64,000 bases of DNA from contig QGON01000071.1 of NCBI GenBank assembly GCA_003660235.1, forward strand, positions 372,001-436,000, written 5' to 3'. The DNA is from a bacterium endosymbiont of Escarpia laminata (lineage in GTDB: Bacteria; Pseudomonadota; Gammaproteobacteria; Chromatiales; Chromatiaceae). Shown one piece after another: positions 11,701-19,231 of the stretch. Within the stretch, counting starts at the first letter, position 1; every line of letters begins with the position of its first letter. The notes beneath the pieces were generated by a model. It ran no database searches and had not been told where the DNA came from. It worked only from the letters and a program-made list of their open reading frames with translations. The position numbers and the translations under genes were made by a program.

Positions 11701-12088
11701 CATGCTGCTCACCGTCTGTAAACCGGGCGCCGACGGCGGTGACGGTTGAACCGCCTCTGGCGATATGCGCATTGTCGCCGCTCTCGTTGCCTTCGCCGGA
11801 GACTCCGCGGATATAGGAGATCAGGTCACGATCACTCTCGTGTCCTCCGGTCGAGGCGAGATTATAGAGCGGGCGGGCGGCGACCAGGGTCATCAAGGCA
11901 TCTACCAGGGTGGTCTTGCCGCTGCCTGTCTGGCCGATGATGGCGCTGCCATGCGGGTCGATCTCGGCCCGGTGTAGCCCACTGAACGGACCCCAGTTAT
12001 AGATCTCCAGTTGTTCGATGATATAGGGGGTGCGGCTGTGTAATTCCTCAAACATCACCCCCTGCCCTGTTCTTGCGGAACGACTCAT
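8759..12088 (-). CDS. jetC: Wadjet SMC-like ATPase JetC
   Basis: The motor subunit, 1109 residues, of the SMC-like (MukB-related) Wadjet complex. Walker A GQTGSGKTT is at residues 52-60. Long heptad-rich coiled-coil segments (for example EQLQDPASDTTRAKEQWQQA onward) flank a central hinge-like region. The C-terminal end has the ABC signature QGGSGGEKEI and Walker B FGTVVLDEAF. Its start codon overlaps the jetB stop in an ATGA, so translation is probably coupled. In Wadjet complexes JetC dimers with JetA and JetB extrude plasmid DNA loops in an ATP-dependent way. The length fits type I JetC. No frameshift or missing motif is visible. Confidence 0.94.
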   Translation of the reverse strand: MSRSARTGQGVMFEELHSRTPYIIEQLEIYNWGPFSGLHRAEIDPHGSAIIGQTGSGKTTLVDALMTLVAARPLYNLASTGGHESDRDLISYIRGVSGEGNESGDNAHIARGGSTVTAVGARFTDGEQHVSLTGLFWLDGSSSSMSDLKRLWIFSRNSELGISDWLELHREGGARAVKRFGKEQSNIHPHDSKKAYLAQLRRFFEVGENAFSLLNRAAGLKQLNSIDALFRELVLEDKSAFKRAAEVVNGFDVLKEIHSELEIARAQQQSLLPIKAEEKIRLGKREEVERLFRLKQILPVWFATQGHRLWQQKHASLSDELAQSERLTFDLADSQRKQELETEDLHRLYIEQGGGNVEQLEQQITIHSFNLRNCQREAHDYLQLVKALDFDATLSEAALADNQQRSEAVRRENEPKLSELDQRRDQQGGSLFSTKEREASLKTALQEARSHSGSNIDSRYLKFKLDLTEALGINLNAVAYVAELVEIKAEEKAWRGAVERAIGSHRLRLIVPGEQMKQALAWVNQRDNHLHVRLLDATEYSGRASFLNDGFTHKLNFGQHPLREVAKTFLADIDRHCVESSEVLHRTPHAMTVEGLMSGKHGQFDKQDQRRLDVDWMTGFSNRDRLRELEHELSQAGQEVVERKKLFSQTKAQHQQLTQQIQLLSRLEELQFSEIDITSAETLLLRLRQQLEQLQDPASDTTRAKEQWQQAKQKLHQCQQKLLENEQQKKIFQAEMKRAKDKISLLFKRMSNVLSAEQQLIGDSQFGKITIEEIERLDEKEREASDNSQKQLTKAEGTYSATEKRLISLMGNAKTKDTGALAEAGTEISDIPNYLQQLELLTKEALPEKVERFLEYLNKSSDEGVTQLLAYIDNETSVIEERIDELNQTMVKVDFQPGCYLQLQPRRVIHETLTTIQKAQRHLRSAALKEDQGESHYRALVEVVRLLRDAVERNKTVGAKALLDPRYRLQFYVLVIERDGERVIEVRTGSQGGSGGEKEIITSYILTASLSYALCPDGMGHPLFGTVVLDEAFSKSSQAVAARIIEALRQFGLHPLFITPNKEMRLLRSHTRSAILVHRRGQRATTTSLSWEELDQQARKRLERSNENA

Positions 12089-12753
12089 TCACCAGGCTCC
12101 TGCTGCGCTTTCGCCTGTTGCTTAAAAGCCGCCAACAGGTTCTGCAGATTTTCCGGATTGGCGATGTGCACAATCAGCGGCCGGATGGTGAGCTGGTCGT
12201 TTTTATTCACTTCCGAAACCAGGCCATGACCCCGTAACTGCTCCAACAGTTGGCGTAGCCGTTTGTCATTGCGGCTGTCGCTGCCTGTTTCGCCCAGAAA
12301 CTGGTTCAGCTCCGGCATCAGCTCATCGAGATGGGCCAGCGCTGATTGGGTTCCAATACCCGACTCCATCTCATGGGCGATATAGATCCGGCGCAGGATC
12401 GCCACCAGAAGCGATTGCTCCAGATTGAGCCGTTGACGGCGCACCAGTGGGTGACTCCACTCGTCCCTTTCACTGTCGGCGTAGTTTTCAATGATGGCAA
12501 GGTATGCGATGCCCCGGATGTCATCGATCTTCAGCGCCATATCCAATGGTTCCAGAATCGCGTTGACCGCCTGAAAAGAGGTCAGCGCAATACGATAGAG
12601 ATTGGGTTTGTGGTCTGCCTCCAATACGCCATATTTAAGTAGCTCCTGCACGACACTTTTTAACGATTGCGGAGTAACTTCCTGCGAGTCAGAGAGGGCA
12701 GGTTCGTTGTCTGTCCCTTCGGCCAGGGGAGTCGGCTGTTCCTCACTCATCAC
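12085..12753 (-). CDS. jetB: Wadjet accessory protein JetB (DUF4194, KleE-like)
   Basis: A 222-residue cytoplasmic protein at the position and of the length of JetB (DUF4194), the MukE-like winged-helix kite subunit. Segments such as VVQELLKYGVLEADHKPNLYRI, the middle RLNLEQSLLVAILRRIY and the C-terminal GHGLVSEVNKNDQLTIRPLI (a winged-helix hairpin) fit that family. Both ends overlap the neighbours by four bases (ATGA with jetA upstream and jetC downstream). The acidic N-terminus (residues 1-25) and the low-complexity tail QQAKAQQEPGE are probably disordered. Confidence 0.9.
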   Translation of the reverse strand: MMSEEQPTPLAEGTDNEPALSDSQEVTPQSLKSVVQELLKYGVLEADHKPNLYRIALTSFQAVNAILEPLDMALKIDDIRGIAYLAIIENYADSERDEWSHPLVRRQRLNLEQSLLVAILRRIYIAHEMESGIGTQSALAHLDELMPELNQFLGETGSDSRNDKRLRQLLEQLRGHGLVSEVNKNDQLTIRPLIVHIANPENLQNLLAAFKQQAKAQQEPGE

Positions 12754-14243
12754 AGTTCCAGTTCGATATTGCTCAGGGCATCGCTGCTCAGCTCCACCTT
12801 AGGCAGAGTAAAGCGGTAGCGGACGCCATCCGGGTTGCTCAGGTCGATATGTTCTTGTTCGTCATCGAACGGGATATCGGCCTCCAACGCCATAGTCAGC
12901 CAAAGCGCCATCGATTCTAGATCGTGGGTTGGCGGGATCTTCCCGGCGATTTCGCCGATGGTCATGCTGCGTCCCTCGGCAGCCAGCAGCGTTTGTGTCT
13001 CCTCCACCAGCGCCTGCCTGTCCAGAGCGTCGAAGGATGACCAGAACTCATCATCCACCTCGTCCAGATTGGTAGTCTGTTCCACCAGATCGAGCATGGG
13101 TTCGATGCCTTCGGAAAGATCTTTAAAACGCAGACGCTCCACTACAGGCAGGCTACTGTTGGCGACCCCTATGGGTGGCATAGGGCCAGGGGTTCGCCGC
13201 ACGGCCTGACGGCTCCAGTCGATTGTGGCGGCCTGGGCAAAGAGTTCATTCAACAGCTGGCCGACCCTGTGGTGTTCGGAGGCCAAGCCGGTTTTGAGGA
13301 AGCCTTTTACGTCACGTTCACTGCGGGCACGGGCGCGGATCACGATTCCGCTTTCACCCACCAACCGGATGATCAGTCGACTCAGTTCGGTTTGCTGCTC
13401 CCGGGTCAGTGCTTTATGCACCACTGGCCTCCTCACCAATGAGCGAATGCGCAGTTTCATATTATCCAGTTCCAGTTTGCGTGCCAGTTGCCGCTGAAAG
13501 GCGTCAAATACCTTTCCCTCATCGGTTTGCAGCAACTGCTCATGGCTCTCCAGCAAGCTGTCGACGATATTGCCACGGTGGCTCTGCTCACTGATGATTG
13601 ACTGGCGCAGGCGCTGGTCCGCCTCCCGGTATGAGTCCTCCACCCGGCGAAAATCGTTACGCAGGCTCATCGAGAGGTTATAGACTTCGCGGATCGATTC
13701 AATGGCGGACTGCTCCGACAATACTTTAACTTCACCCTTCTGCACTGCGGCAAGTTCAGCTTCCAGGGCAGCTATTTTATGTCGTATCAGCGCCTCGCGG
13801 CTTTCCGGGTCGGGGTTGATGCTGGATTCGAGGTTTTCGATTTCACGCTGCACGATGGAGAGGCGCGAGGCGGTGGAGGTCATGATGCGGTTATCCAGGC
13901 CATCCACGAAACGGAAGGCCGACTCCAGGGCATCGGTTGCGATCAGACGCCCTTCACGTTCCACCACCAAACCCCGCCGAATCCACTGGCGAATCTCACG
14001 CCGCGCTTCCAGCAGGTAGTCGCCGCCGCTTTCGATCTCACCCATCTCGTGGGAGAGTTGTAGCACCTCGCTCAACTCCTGAATAGCGCTGTCGAGATCG
14101 ATTCCGTTCAGGTTTTCATCAAAAAGTGATTTAAGCGAACTGATGACCAGTGGCCCGGTATGGGCCACCAACAGTTGCCATGCAGGATGGTGCTTCTTGA
14201 GATTGAGCAGAAACCGGGCGTTGGATTTTGTGTTTTCTGTCAC
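12750..14243 (-). CDS. jetA: Wadjet kleisin-like protein JetA (DUF3375)
   Basis: First gene of the operon, 497 residues, DUF3375 family: the MukF-like kleisin subunit of Wadjet. Typical features are the N-terminal helical region (RFLLNLKKHHPAWQLLVAH), an arginine-rich middle (RKLELDNMKLRIRSLVRRP) and a C-terminal winged-helix-like segment with TIGEIAGKIPPTHDLESMALWL. DUF3375 JetA with JetD is the arrangement called type I. The ATG at 14243 has aggtgac just upstream. A stop-overlapping ATGA leads into jetB. Confidence 0.92.
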   Translation of the reverse strand: MTENTKSNARFLLNLKKHHPAWQLLVAHTGPLVISSLKSLFDENLNGIDLDSAIQELSEVLQLSHEMGEIESGGDYLLEARREIRQWIRRGLVVEREGRLIATDALESAFRFVDGLDNRIMTSTASRLSIVQREIENLESSINPDPESREALIRHKIAALEAELAAVQKGEVKVLSEQSAIESIREVYNLSMSLRNDFRRVEDSYREADQRLRQSIISEQSHRGNIVDSLLESHEQLLQTDEGKVFDAFQRQLARKLELDNMKLRIRSLVRRPVVHKALTREQQTELSRLIIRLVGESGIVIRARARSERDVKGFLKTGLASEHHRVGQLLNELFAQAATIDWSRQAVRRTPGPMPPIGVANSSLPVVERLRFKDLSEGIEPMLDLVEQTTNLDEVDDEFWSSFDALDRQALVEETQTLLAAEGRSMTIGEIAGKIPPTHDLESMALWLTMALEADIPFDDEQEHIDLSNPDGVRYRFTLPKVELSSDALSNIELEL

Positions 14244-14265
14244 CTGAAAATGCCCTGAATCAAAA

Positions 14266-14288
14266 TAGAGGTCGGAAGCCTGCCTCTA
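14266..14288 (-). promoter_or_regulatory. Hairpin in the jetA leader
   Basis: On the minus strand, TAGAGG pairs with CCTCTA (with an inner GG/CC pair) 22 bases before the jetA start, and is followed by ATTTTG. The shape resembles a weak terminator or attenuator. An AT-rich TAATAT just upstream could be a -10 box. This is suggestive only. Confidence 0.3.
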
Positions 14289-14378
14289 TATTAAAACAGT
14301 GCGCGTAACTATTCAGCTTACCTTTGATTTGCTCATCACGACAACGAATTATCAACCCTGAATCATTGAACGGGTGAA

Positions 14379-14462
14379 GGCTGGTTCAAGCGTAGCGGAA
14401 CCGGCAGCCTTATCTTTCTGCCGACTCAATCGCCCGATCCGCTACGCTTGATCGTGCCTACG
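14379..14462. repeat. Palindromic repeat, copy 1 of a two-copy family
   Basis: Arms TCAAGCGTAGCGGA (14386-14399) and TCCGCTACGCTTGA (14438-14451) are perfect inverse complements around a variable 38-base centre. A second copy in the opposite orientation lies at 51837-51927; flanks ggctggt and cgtgcctacg are shared as well. Located between the nitrate operon end and jetA. Confidence 0.8.
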
Positions 14463-14476
14463 TCTTGAACAGGGCA

Positions 14477-16366
14477 TTACCCCGTCACGATACGTCGCAC
14501 CTGAGCGATCTTCTCACTCAGAGACGTCGAGCGAATCGTCTCCAGCAGCTCACCCAGTTTAAAGGGGTGATGGCGTTCATAGACCACGCCCATCTGCGGC
14601 ATGTCAGCCAATCCTGATTCCCGTGCGTGTTCGACAAACCCTTTGTTCCTCCAGAAGAAGGCTCCAGGCATGGTGGTGGGGATCACCACTACATAGAAAA
14701 GTGCGCGACCGATGATGGAACTGGCCAGCGACAACAGGGGCAGCAGGCTGAATGCCAAGACGCTGTCAGTTCCGAGCAGTGTGATGCTCAAACCTAGCAA
14801 CAGGGCACCCACAAGCAAGCCGTTGCGCAGCCAGTATGGATAGCCATAGGTAGTGCTCTGCTCGTAGAAAGAGGCTGCGCCCTCGCTCTCATGGAATTTG
14901 AGGTCATGAGCGTGAGCCATTAGGCCGATCCCTTCCACACTTAATCCCACCGTTGCCACCAGCGCCAGGGTCTGGGCCAGTTCGGATGTCAGACTGCCAA
15001 ACAGCAGTGATACAAGCGCCAGCAGCAGCGAGCCGAGGCTCAGACCGGTGCCGATGAAGTTTGCACCGGTATGCCAATGGTTCCAGAAAGGACGGGCCTC
15101 GATACGGTAGAGCTTGTACATAAAATAACCACCGAAACCTATACCCAGGAGACCCAGTCCAGCGAAGATGGTCTGCAGGATTGTGGCCAGTGGACCGTCA
15201 AAAAAGCTGAACAGGGTGTAACCCGCCAATCCGCCAAAGAAGGCTGAAACACCGGCGATCTCGCGGCTGACCGGGGATAGCCGCAGGTTGTAGAACCCTC
15301 TGTAGAAACGATGCGGTTTACCCAAGTGCATGTTGAGTTTGAACAGGCCAACAGCAGTGAGCACCAGCATGATCAGCAAGGCGGGCAGGAAAACATTACC
15401 GTCAGTGAAACCACTCACTGATTCCAGACCGAACCAGGAGCCGATCGTCAGCATCGCGAAGGCTCCCATCACGGTCTGAATACTGAGGGTAAAGGCAACG
15501 TGGGCGTTCTCGTGGGAGCCGAGCAGCTTGCCCAGATTCCACTCCCGTTTGAAACCGTGCTTGGGATCGAGTGCTGGAAGAAAGCTGCCGTCAGCGTCAT
15601 CACGATGATATTTCAGCGCGGTGCTATCCACACGCGCCATCTCCCGCTGGGAGGTACGGGTCTGCTGGAAGCGGATGTTGGGATGGGTGATATCGGTGCG
15701 CGGGAAACCGGGGATCTCAGTCTTCGCCTGGGTGCGTCCCTCGGGGATGTTCTCGATGACGCCGAAATCCAGGGCCTTGCCCAAGCAGGCGGAGACACAG
15801 GCGGGTTTGAGGCCCACTTCAAGCCGGTCTACGCACATGTTGCACTTGGTTACCTGCCCCTTCACCGGGTCAAGCTGGGGTGCATTGTAGGGACAGACCC
15901 AGGTGCAGTAACCGCAGCCAAAGCAGATATCAGGATCCTGCAGCACGGCACCATACTCGGTGAACTTGGTGTAAGCGCGAGTCGGGCAGCCTTTGAGGCA
16001 GACCGGATCGTCGCAATGGTTACAAGCCATGGAGATGTTGAGGCGCTGGTAGGCGGGATAGGTCCCTCCCTCCACAAAACCTACCGAGCGGAATGCGATG
16101 TGCGCCGGATTGTCGTTTTTCTCACTGCAAGCGGCTTCGCAGGCGTGACAGGCGATGCAGTTGTCGGCGTTGAAATAGAAGCCGTGCTGCTTGTAGCGGT
16201 TGGGGTTCTCACCGACGGCATCATCACCATTGATATTGAGACTCACACCGTGGCGCAAATCGTCTTCGGTCACGGTATCGATAGGTTTCCCGTAACGATT
16301 ATGCGTCTTATTGGCCGGGTCGTTGAGCAGTGCGTAGTCCGGCTCGTTTTCGCGTACTTGAAACAT
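14477..16366 (-). CDS. 4Fe-4S ferredoxin / DmsC-like membrane anchor fusion (nitrate assimilation)
   Basis: A 629-residue fusion of an electron-transfer subunit to a membrane anchor. Residues 60-210 form a DmsB/NarH-like module with four cysteine clusters (CIACHACEAAC, CNHCDDPVCLKGC, CFGCGYCTWVC, CNMCVDRLEVGLKPACVSAC), enough for four 4Fe-4S centres. Residues from about 290 hold eight hydrophobic helices of DmsC type, including the loop GKPHRFYRGFYNLRLSPVSREI, where DmsC proteins handle menaquinol. There is no Tat or Sec signal, so the Fe-S domain should face the cytoplasm. It lies 195 bases after nasA on the same strand, so it may feed quinol electrons to NasA. That role is inferred from context. 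Confidence 0.85.
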   Translation of the reverse strand: MFQVRENEPDYALLNDPANKTHNRYGKPIDTVTEDDLRHGVSLNINGDDAVGENPNRYKQHGFYFNADNCIACHACEAACSEKNDNPAHIAFRSVGFVEGGTYPAYQRLNISMACNHCDDPVCLKGCPTRAYTKFTEYGAVLQDPDICFGCGYCTWVCPYNAPQLDPVKGQVTKCNMCVDRLEVGLKPACVSACLGKALDFGVIENIPEGRTQAKTEIPGFPRTDITHPNIRFQQTRTSQREMARVDSTALKYHRDDADGSFLPALDPKHGFKREWNLGKLLGSHENAHVAFTLSIQTVMGAFAMLTIGSWFGLESVSGFTDGNVFLPALLIMLVLTAVGLFKLNMHLGKPHRFYRGFYNLRLSPVSREIAGVSAFFGGLAGYTLFSFFDGPLATILQTIFAGLGLLGIGFGGYFMYKLYRIEARPFWNHWHTGANFIGTGLSLGSLLLALVSLLFGSLTSELAQTLALVATVGLSVEGIGLMAHAHDLKFHESEGAASFYEQSTTYGYPYWLRNGLLVGALLLGLSITLLGTDSVLAFSLLPLLSLASSIIGRALFYVVVIPTTMPGAFFWRNKGFVEHARESGLADMPQMGVVYERHHPFKLGELLETIRSTSLSEKIAQVRRIVTG

Positions 16367-16395
16367 CGTGGCACCTTGCTAATGAATTGTGATTA

Positions 16396-16549
16396 TTCAC
16401 CACGAAGCTCACGAAGAGCACGAAGGGTGACTGTTGCCTATATTGTTATAGAATTTGTTTGAGTCCATCGGATTGATCACTGGCCGTAGTGTTGTCGATT
16501 TTATATTCATCTTTTTTGTCTTCGTGTTCTTCGTGATCTCTGTGGTGAA
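16396..16549. repeat. Inverted-repeat element with CACGAAG arms, copy 1
   Basis: Two 30-base arms (16396-16425 and 16520-16549) are inverse complements at 26 of 30 positions; each holds repeats of CACGAAG. The 94 bases between them look non-coding. The element fills most of the gap between nasA and the Fe-S/DmsC gene. Related arms occur at 43478-43536 and inside the element at 45890-46021. Confidence 0.75.
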
Positions 16550-16561
16550 CTAAATATCCAC

Positions 16562-18766
16562 CTAAAACTTGCGCATCTCCATACTCAACCTGGCCGCCGC
16601 CTGCTGGTCGGATATCCGCTCGATGCGTATCGCTGACTGTTTATAGGCAGGTTGGCGCGAATGGGGGTCGAGCAAACCGAGTGTTAGCCGGTTCGCACAG
16701 TCATGAAAATGGAAAGGCAGGAAGACCATATTTTTCGGCACCCGCTGGGTAGGCTGGGCCATCACCACCGCATCGGAACGGCGCGATATCAAACGTACAT
16801 ACTCACCGCGCTGGATACACATTTCAGCACACAGATCCGGGCTGATCTCGATAAACGGGATTGGGCTGTATTTGTTGTTGTTGCCGATCTTGCCGGTCTT
16901 GGTGCGACCATGCCAATGCTCGATCAGACGCCCGGTATTGAGCCAGATGGGAAACTTCTCATCCGGCACCTCGTTGTTGTCGATAAAGGGCAATGGGATC
17001 AGCTTGGCCTTGCCGTCGGCATAACGGAATGTTGTATCTTCGGTATATAGGCGCTTGCCACCTTTGGGCGGCGCCTCACCCATCTCCACCTGTTCCTGGG
17101 TGTAGGGCCACTGGATACCACGGTTTTTTTCGATCAGTTCGTGATTCATGCCGGAGATGTCTGACAAACGACCTTTGGACAGCTTACCCATCTCCAGAAA
17201 AATGTCGGGGGCACGTTCCGGAAAATCGACCTTGCCGTCGCGATTAAAGCGTTCGGCCATGCGGTTGAAGATCCACAGATCGGGCTTGGCCTGGCCTGGA
17301 GGTCGACTGATGGGGTTGATCAGATTGATACGCCGCTCGGTATTCGTCATCACGCCCTCCTTCTCCGCCCAAGTACCAGCGGGCAGGTAGGCGTGAGCAT
17401 ACTGGGTGCTCTCTGAATCTTCATAACAGTCCTGCACCACGCAGAACTCCAGCTTCTCCATCGCCTTGCGAACACGCGAGGTGTTGGGTAGAGAAGACAT
17501 GGGATTGGTTGCAATCAGCCACAATCCCTTGATCTGGCCCGACTCGATGGCGTGATAGATATCGGTCTGGAACATACCTCGCTTCTTGGGAAAGAATTCG
17601 GGATCGACGTTCCAGACCCTGGCGATCTCTTGCCGGTCTTCCGGGTTCTCCAGGTAACGATAATTGGGCAGACCGGAGCAGGAGGACCACTCGCGTGTAC
17701 CCATGGCGTTGCATTGGCCGGTAATCGAAAGACTGGTGCCGCCGGGCTTGCCGATGTTGCCGGTGAGCAGCGCCAGATTGTTGATACCCACCACACCGTC
17801 AGAGCCGTGGGTGGACTGGTTGATGCCCATGGTCCAGATCTGCATGGCGGCGCCCGCATTGGCAAACAGACGCGCCACATGGCGGATGGTGTCTTCGTCG
17901 ATACCGCAGATCTTGGCGGCGGTGACCGGATCGTAGTTGGCCACCTCGGCACGCAGTTCGTCGATGCCGTTGGTATTGGCCTCGATATAGGCCGTATCTT
18001 CCAGACCCTCATCAAGGATTACGTGCATCAAGGCGTTTTGCAGCACCACATCGGTGCCTGGGGTAATCGGCAGGTGCATGTGTGCATTCTGCGCCAACAT
18101 GGTGACGCGGGGGTCGACCACGATGAGCGGAAAACCGCGTTTCTCCTGGGCCTCTTTCATGCGCCAGTAGATAATCGGGTGCTGCTCCGGCAGATTGGAG
18201 CCCCAGGCGATCAGACAGTCGGTATGCTCAAAATCTTCATAACAACCCGGCGGTCCGTCGGAACCAAAAGATCGTTTGTAGCCGGAGACCGCCGAGGCCA
18301 TGCAGAGGGTTGTGTTGCCGTCGTAGTTGTTGGTGCCGATCAACCCACGGGTCAGCTTGCCAAGAGTGTAAAACTCCTCAGTAAGCATCTGCCCGGTGGA
18401 GATGATGGCGAAAGCGTCGCGGCCATATTTCTCCTGGATGCGCCGGATTTCGTCATGCGTCTTATCCAGGGCTGTATCCCAGTCGGTGGCCTGCCACGGC
18501 TGGTGCCAGTGGTCGCGCATCTTGGGTTCCGTGCCACGCCCGGCAGAGTCAAACAGCTCATGCTCGAAGATCCCCTTCAGGCAGAGCTTGCCCCGATTGA
18601 CGTCGGCCTCGGCCACACCACGGGACGCCACCGGCTTGCCCTGGGTATTCAGCCCCACCTCGATGGAACAACCGGTGGAGCAGTAGCCGCAAGCGGCATA
18701 CTTCCATTCGACCACGTCTTTGTCGGCAATCTTTATGGGGTTCTTTATTGAACGTCCAAATAACAT
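16562..18766 (-). CDS. nasA: Assimilatory nitrate reductase catalytic subunit NasA
   Basis: Cytoplasmic molybdopterin enzyme reducing nitrate to nitrite, 734 residues. The N-terminal 4Fe-4S site is CGYCSTGC plus a later CLKG. The Mo-bis-MGD domain contains GNTTLCMASAVSGYKRSFGSD, whose cysteine is the expected molybdenum ligand, then AWGSNLPEQHP and GNIGKPGGTSLSITGQCNAMG. The C-terminal dinucleotide-binding end is LNTGRLIEHWHGRTKTG. No twin-arginine signal precedes the Fe-S site, as expected for an assimilatory enzyme. It lacks the C-terminal BFD-like domain of some NasA proteins. It sits in nirB-nirD-nasA-FeS/DmsC, so the nitrite it makes is reduced by NirBD. Confidence 0.92.
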   Translation of the reverse strand: MLFGRSIKNPIKIADKDVVEWKYAACGYCSTGCSIEVGLNTQGKPVASRGVAEADVNRGKLCLKGIFEHELFDSAGRGTEPKMRDHWHQPWQATDWDTALDKTHDEIRRIQEKYGRDAFAIISTGQMLTEEFYTLGKLTRGLIGTNNYDGNTTLCMASAVSGYKRSFGSDGPPGCYEDFEHTDCLIAWGSNLPEQHPIIYWRMKEAQEKRGFPLIVVDPRVTMLAQNAHMHLPITPGTDVVLQNALMHVILDEGLEDTAYIEANTNGIDELRAEVANYDPVTAAKICGIDEDTIRHVARLFANAGAAMQIWTMGINQSTHGSDGVVGINNLALLTGNIGKPGGTSLSITGQCNAMGTREWSSCSGLPNYRYLENPEDRQEIARVWNVDPEFFPKKRGMFQTDIYHAIESGQIKGLWLIATNPMSSLPNTSRVRKAMEKLEFCVVQDCYEDSESTQYAHAYLPAGTWAEKEGVMTNTERRINLINPISRPPGQAKPDLWIFNRMAERFNRDGKVDFPERAPDIFLEMGKLSKGRLSDISGMNHELIEKNRGIQWPYTQEQVEMGEAPPKGGKRLYTEDTTFRYADGKAKLIPLPFIDNNEVPDEKFPIWLNTGRLIEHWHGRTKTGKIGNNNKYSPIPFIEISPDLCAEMCIQRGEYVRLISRRSDAVVMAQPTQRVPKNMVFLPFHFHDCANRLTLGLLDPHSRQPAYKQSAIRIERISDQQAAARLSMEMRKF

Positions 18767-18810
18767 GGAGCATCTCTCAACAGATCAGTAAATAAAACGG
18801 CAGAACAGAC

Positions 18811-18884
18811 GATGCGGTTCGCAGGCTCACCGCATCCTACACAGTAGAAAGAGGCGTAGGATGTGGTGAGGTACGAACCGCATC
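18811..18884. repeat. Inverted repeat between nirD and nasA
   Basis: Arms of about 30 bases (18811-18840 and 18856-18884), beginning GATGCGGTTCG and ending CGAACCGCATC, pair with a few mismatches over a 15-base loop. The element takes up most of the 124-base nirD-nasA gap and could form a hairpin in the operon transcript. The motif is typical of dispersed palindromes in Gammaproteobacteria. Confidence 0.75.
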
Positions 18885-18890
18885 AATCAC

Positions 18891-19220
18891 TTAAGCCACC
18901 GCTTCAACCTGCGGCAACTGCAGTAGCACCTTGCCGCCCTCCACTCTTGCAGGAAAAACGTTTGTACAGCCCTCATCCGGCCCCAGCGCCTCGCCACTGT
19001 TCAGATCAATCTTCCAGTTGTGCAGTGGGCAGGTGACGGAGGTGCCGTGCATAATGCCCTGAGACAAGGGGCCGTTCTTATGAGGACAGGCATCCCGGAT
19101 GGCGTAGACCTGATCGTCGGTACCCCGGAATAGTGCGATATCCATCTCCTGGGTCTTGATTACTCGGGAGCCGAGAACCGGAATTTGCATCAGCTCTACC
19201 ACTTCAATCCATTCACTCAT
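18891..19220 (-). CDS. nirD: Nitrite reductase small subunit NirD (Rieske type)
   Basis: A 109-residue Rieske-fold partner of the NADH-dependent assimilatory nitrite reductase. The [2Fe-2S] ligands are intact: CPHKNGPLS and CPLHNWKID. This matters because some NirD proteins, such as that of E. coli, have lost them. An ATG at 19235 overlaps the nirB stop, but the ATG at 19220 has aggag at a good distance and gives the family start MSEWIEV, so I chose it. The protein is cytoplasmic. Confidence 0.9.
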   Translation of the reverse strand: MSEWIEVVELMQIPVLGSRVIKTQEMDIALFRGTDDQVYAIRDACPHKNGPLSQGIMHGTSVTCPLHNWKIDLNSGEALGPDEGCTNVFPARVEGGKVLLQLPQVEAVA

Positions 19221-19231
19221 TCTCTTACTCC

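Noticed and set aside
17552-18751. 399-residue open frame antisense to nasA
   Set aside because: It is the complement of a strongly motif-supported coding region; composition is that of a shadow frame.
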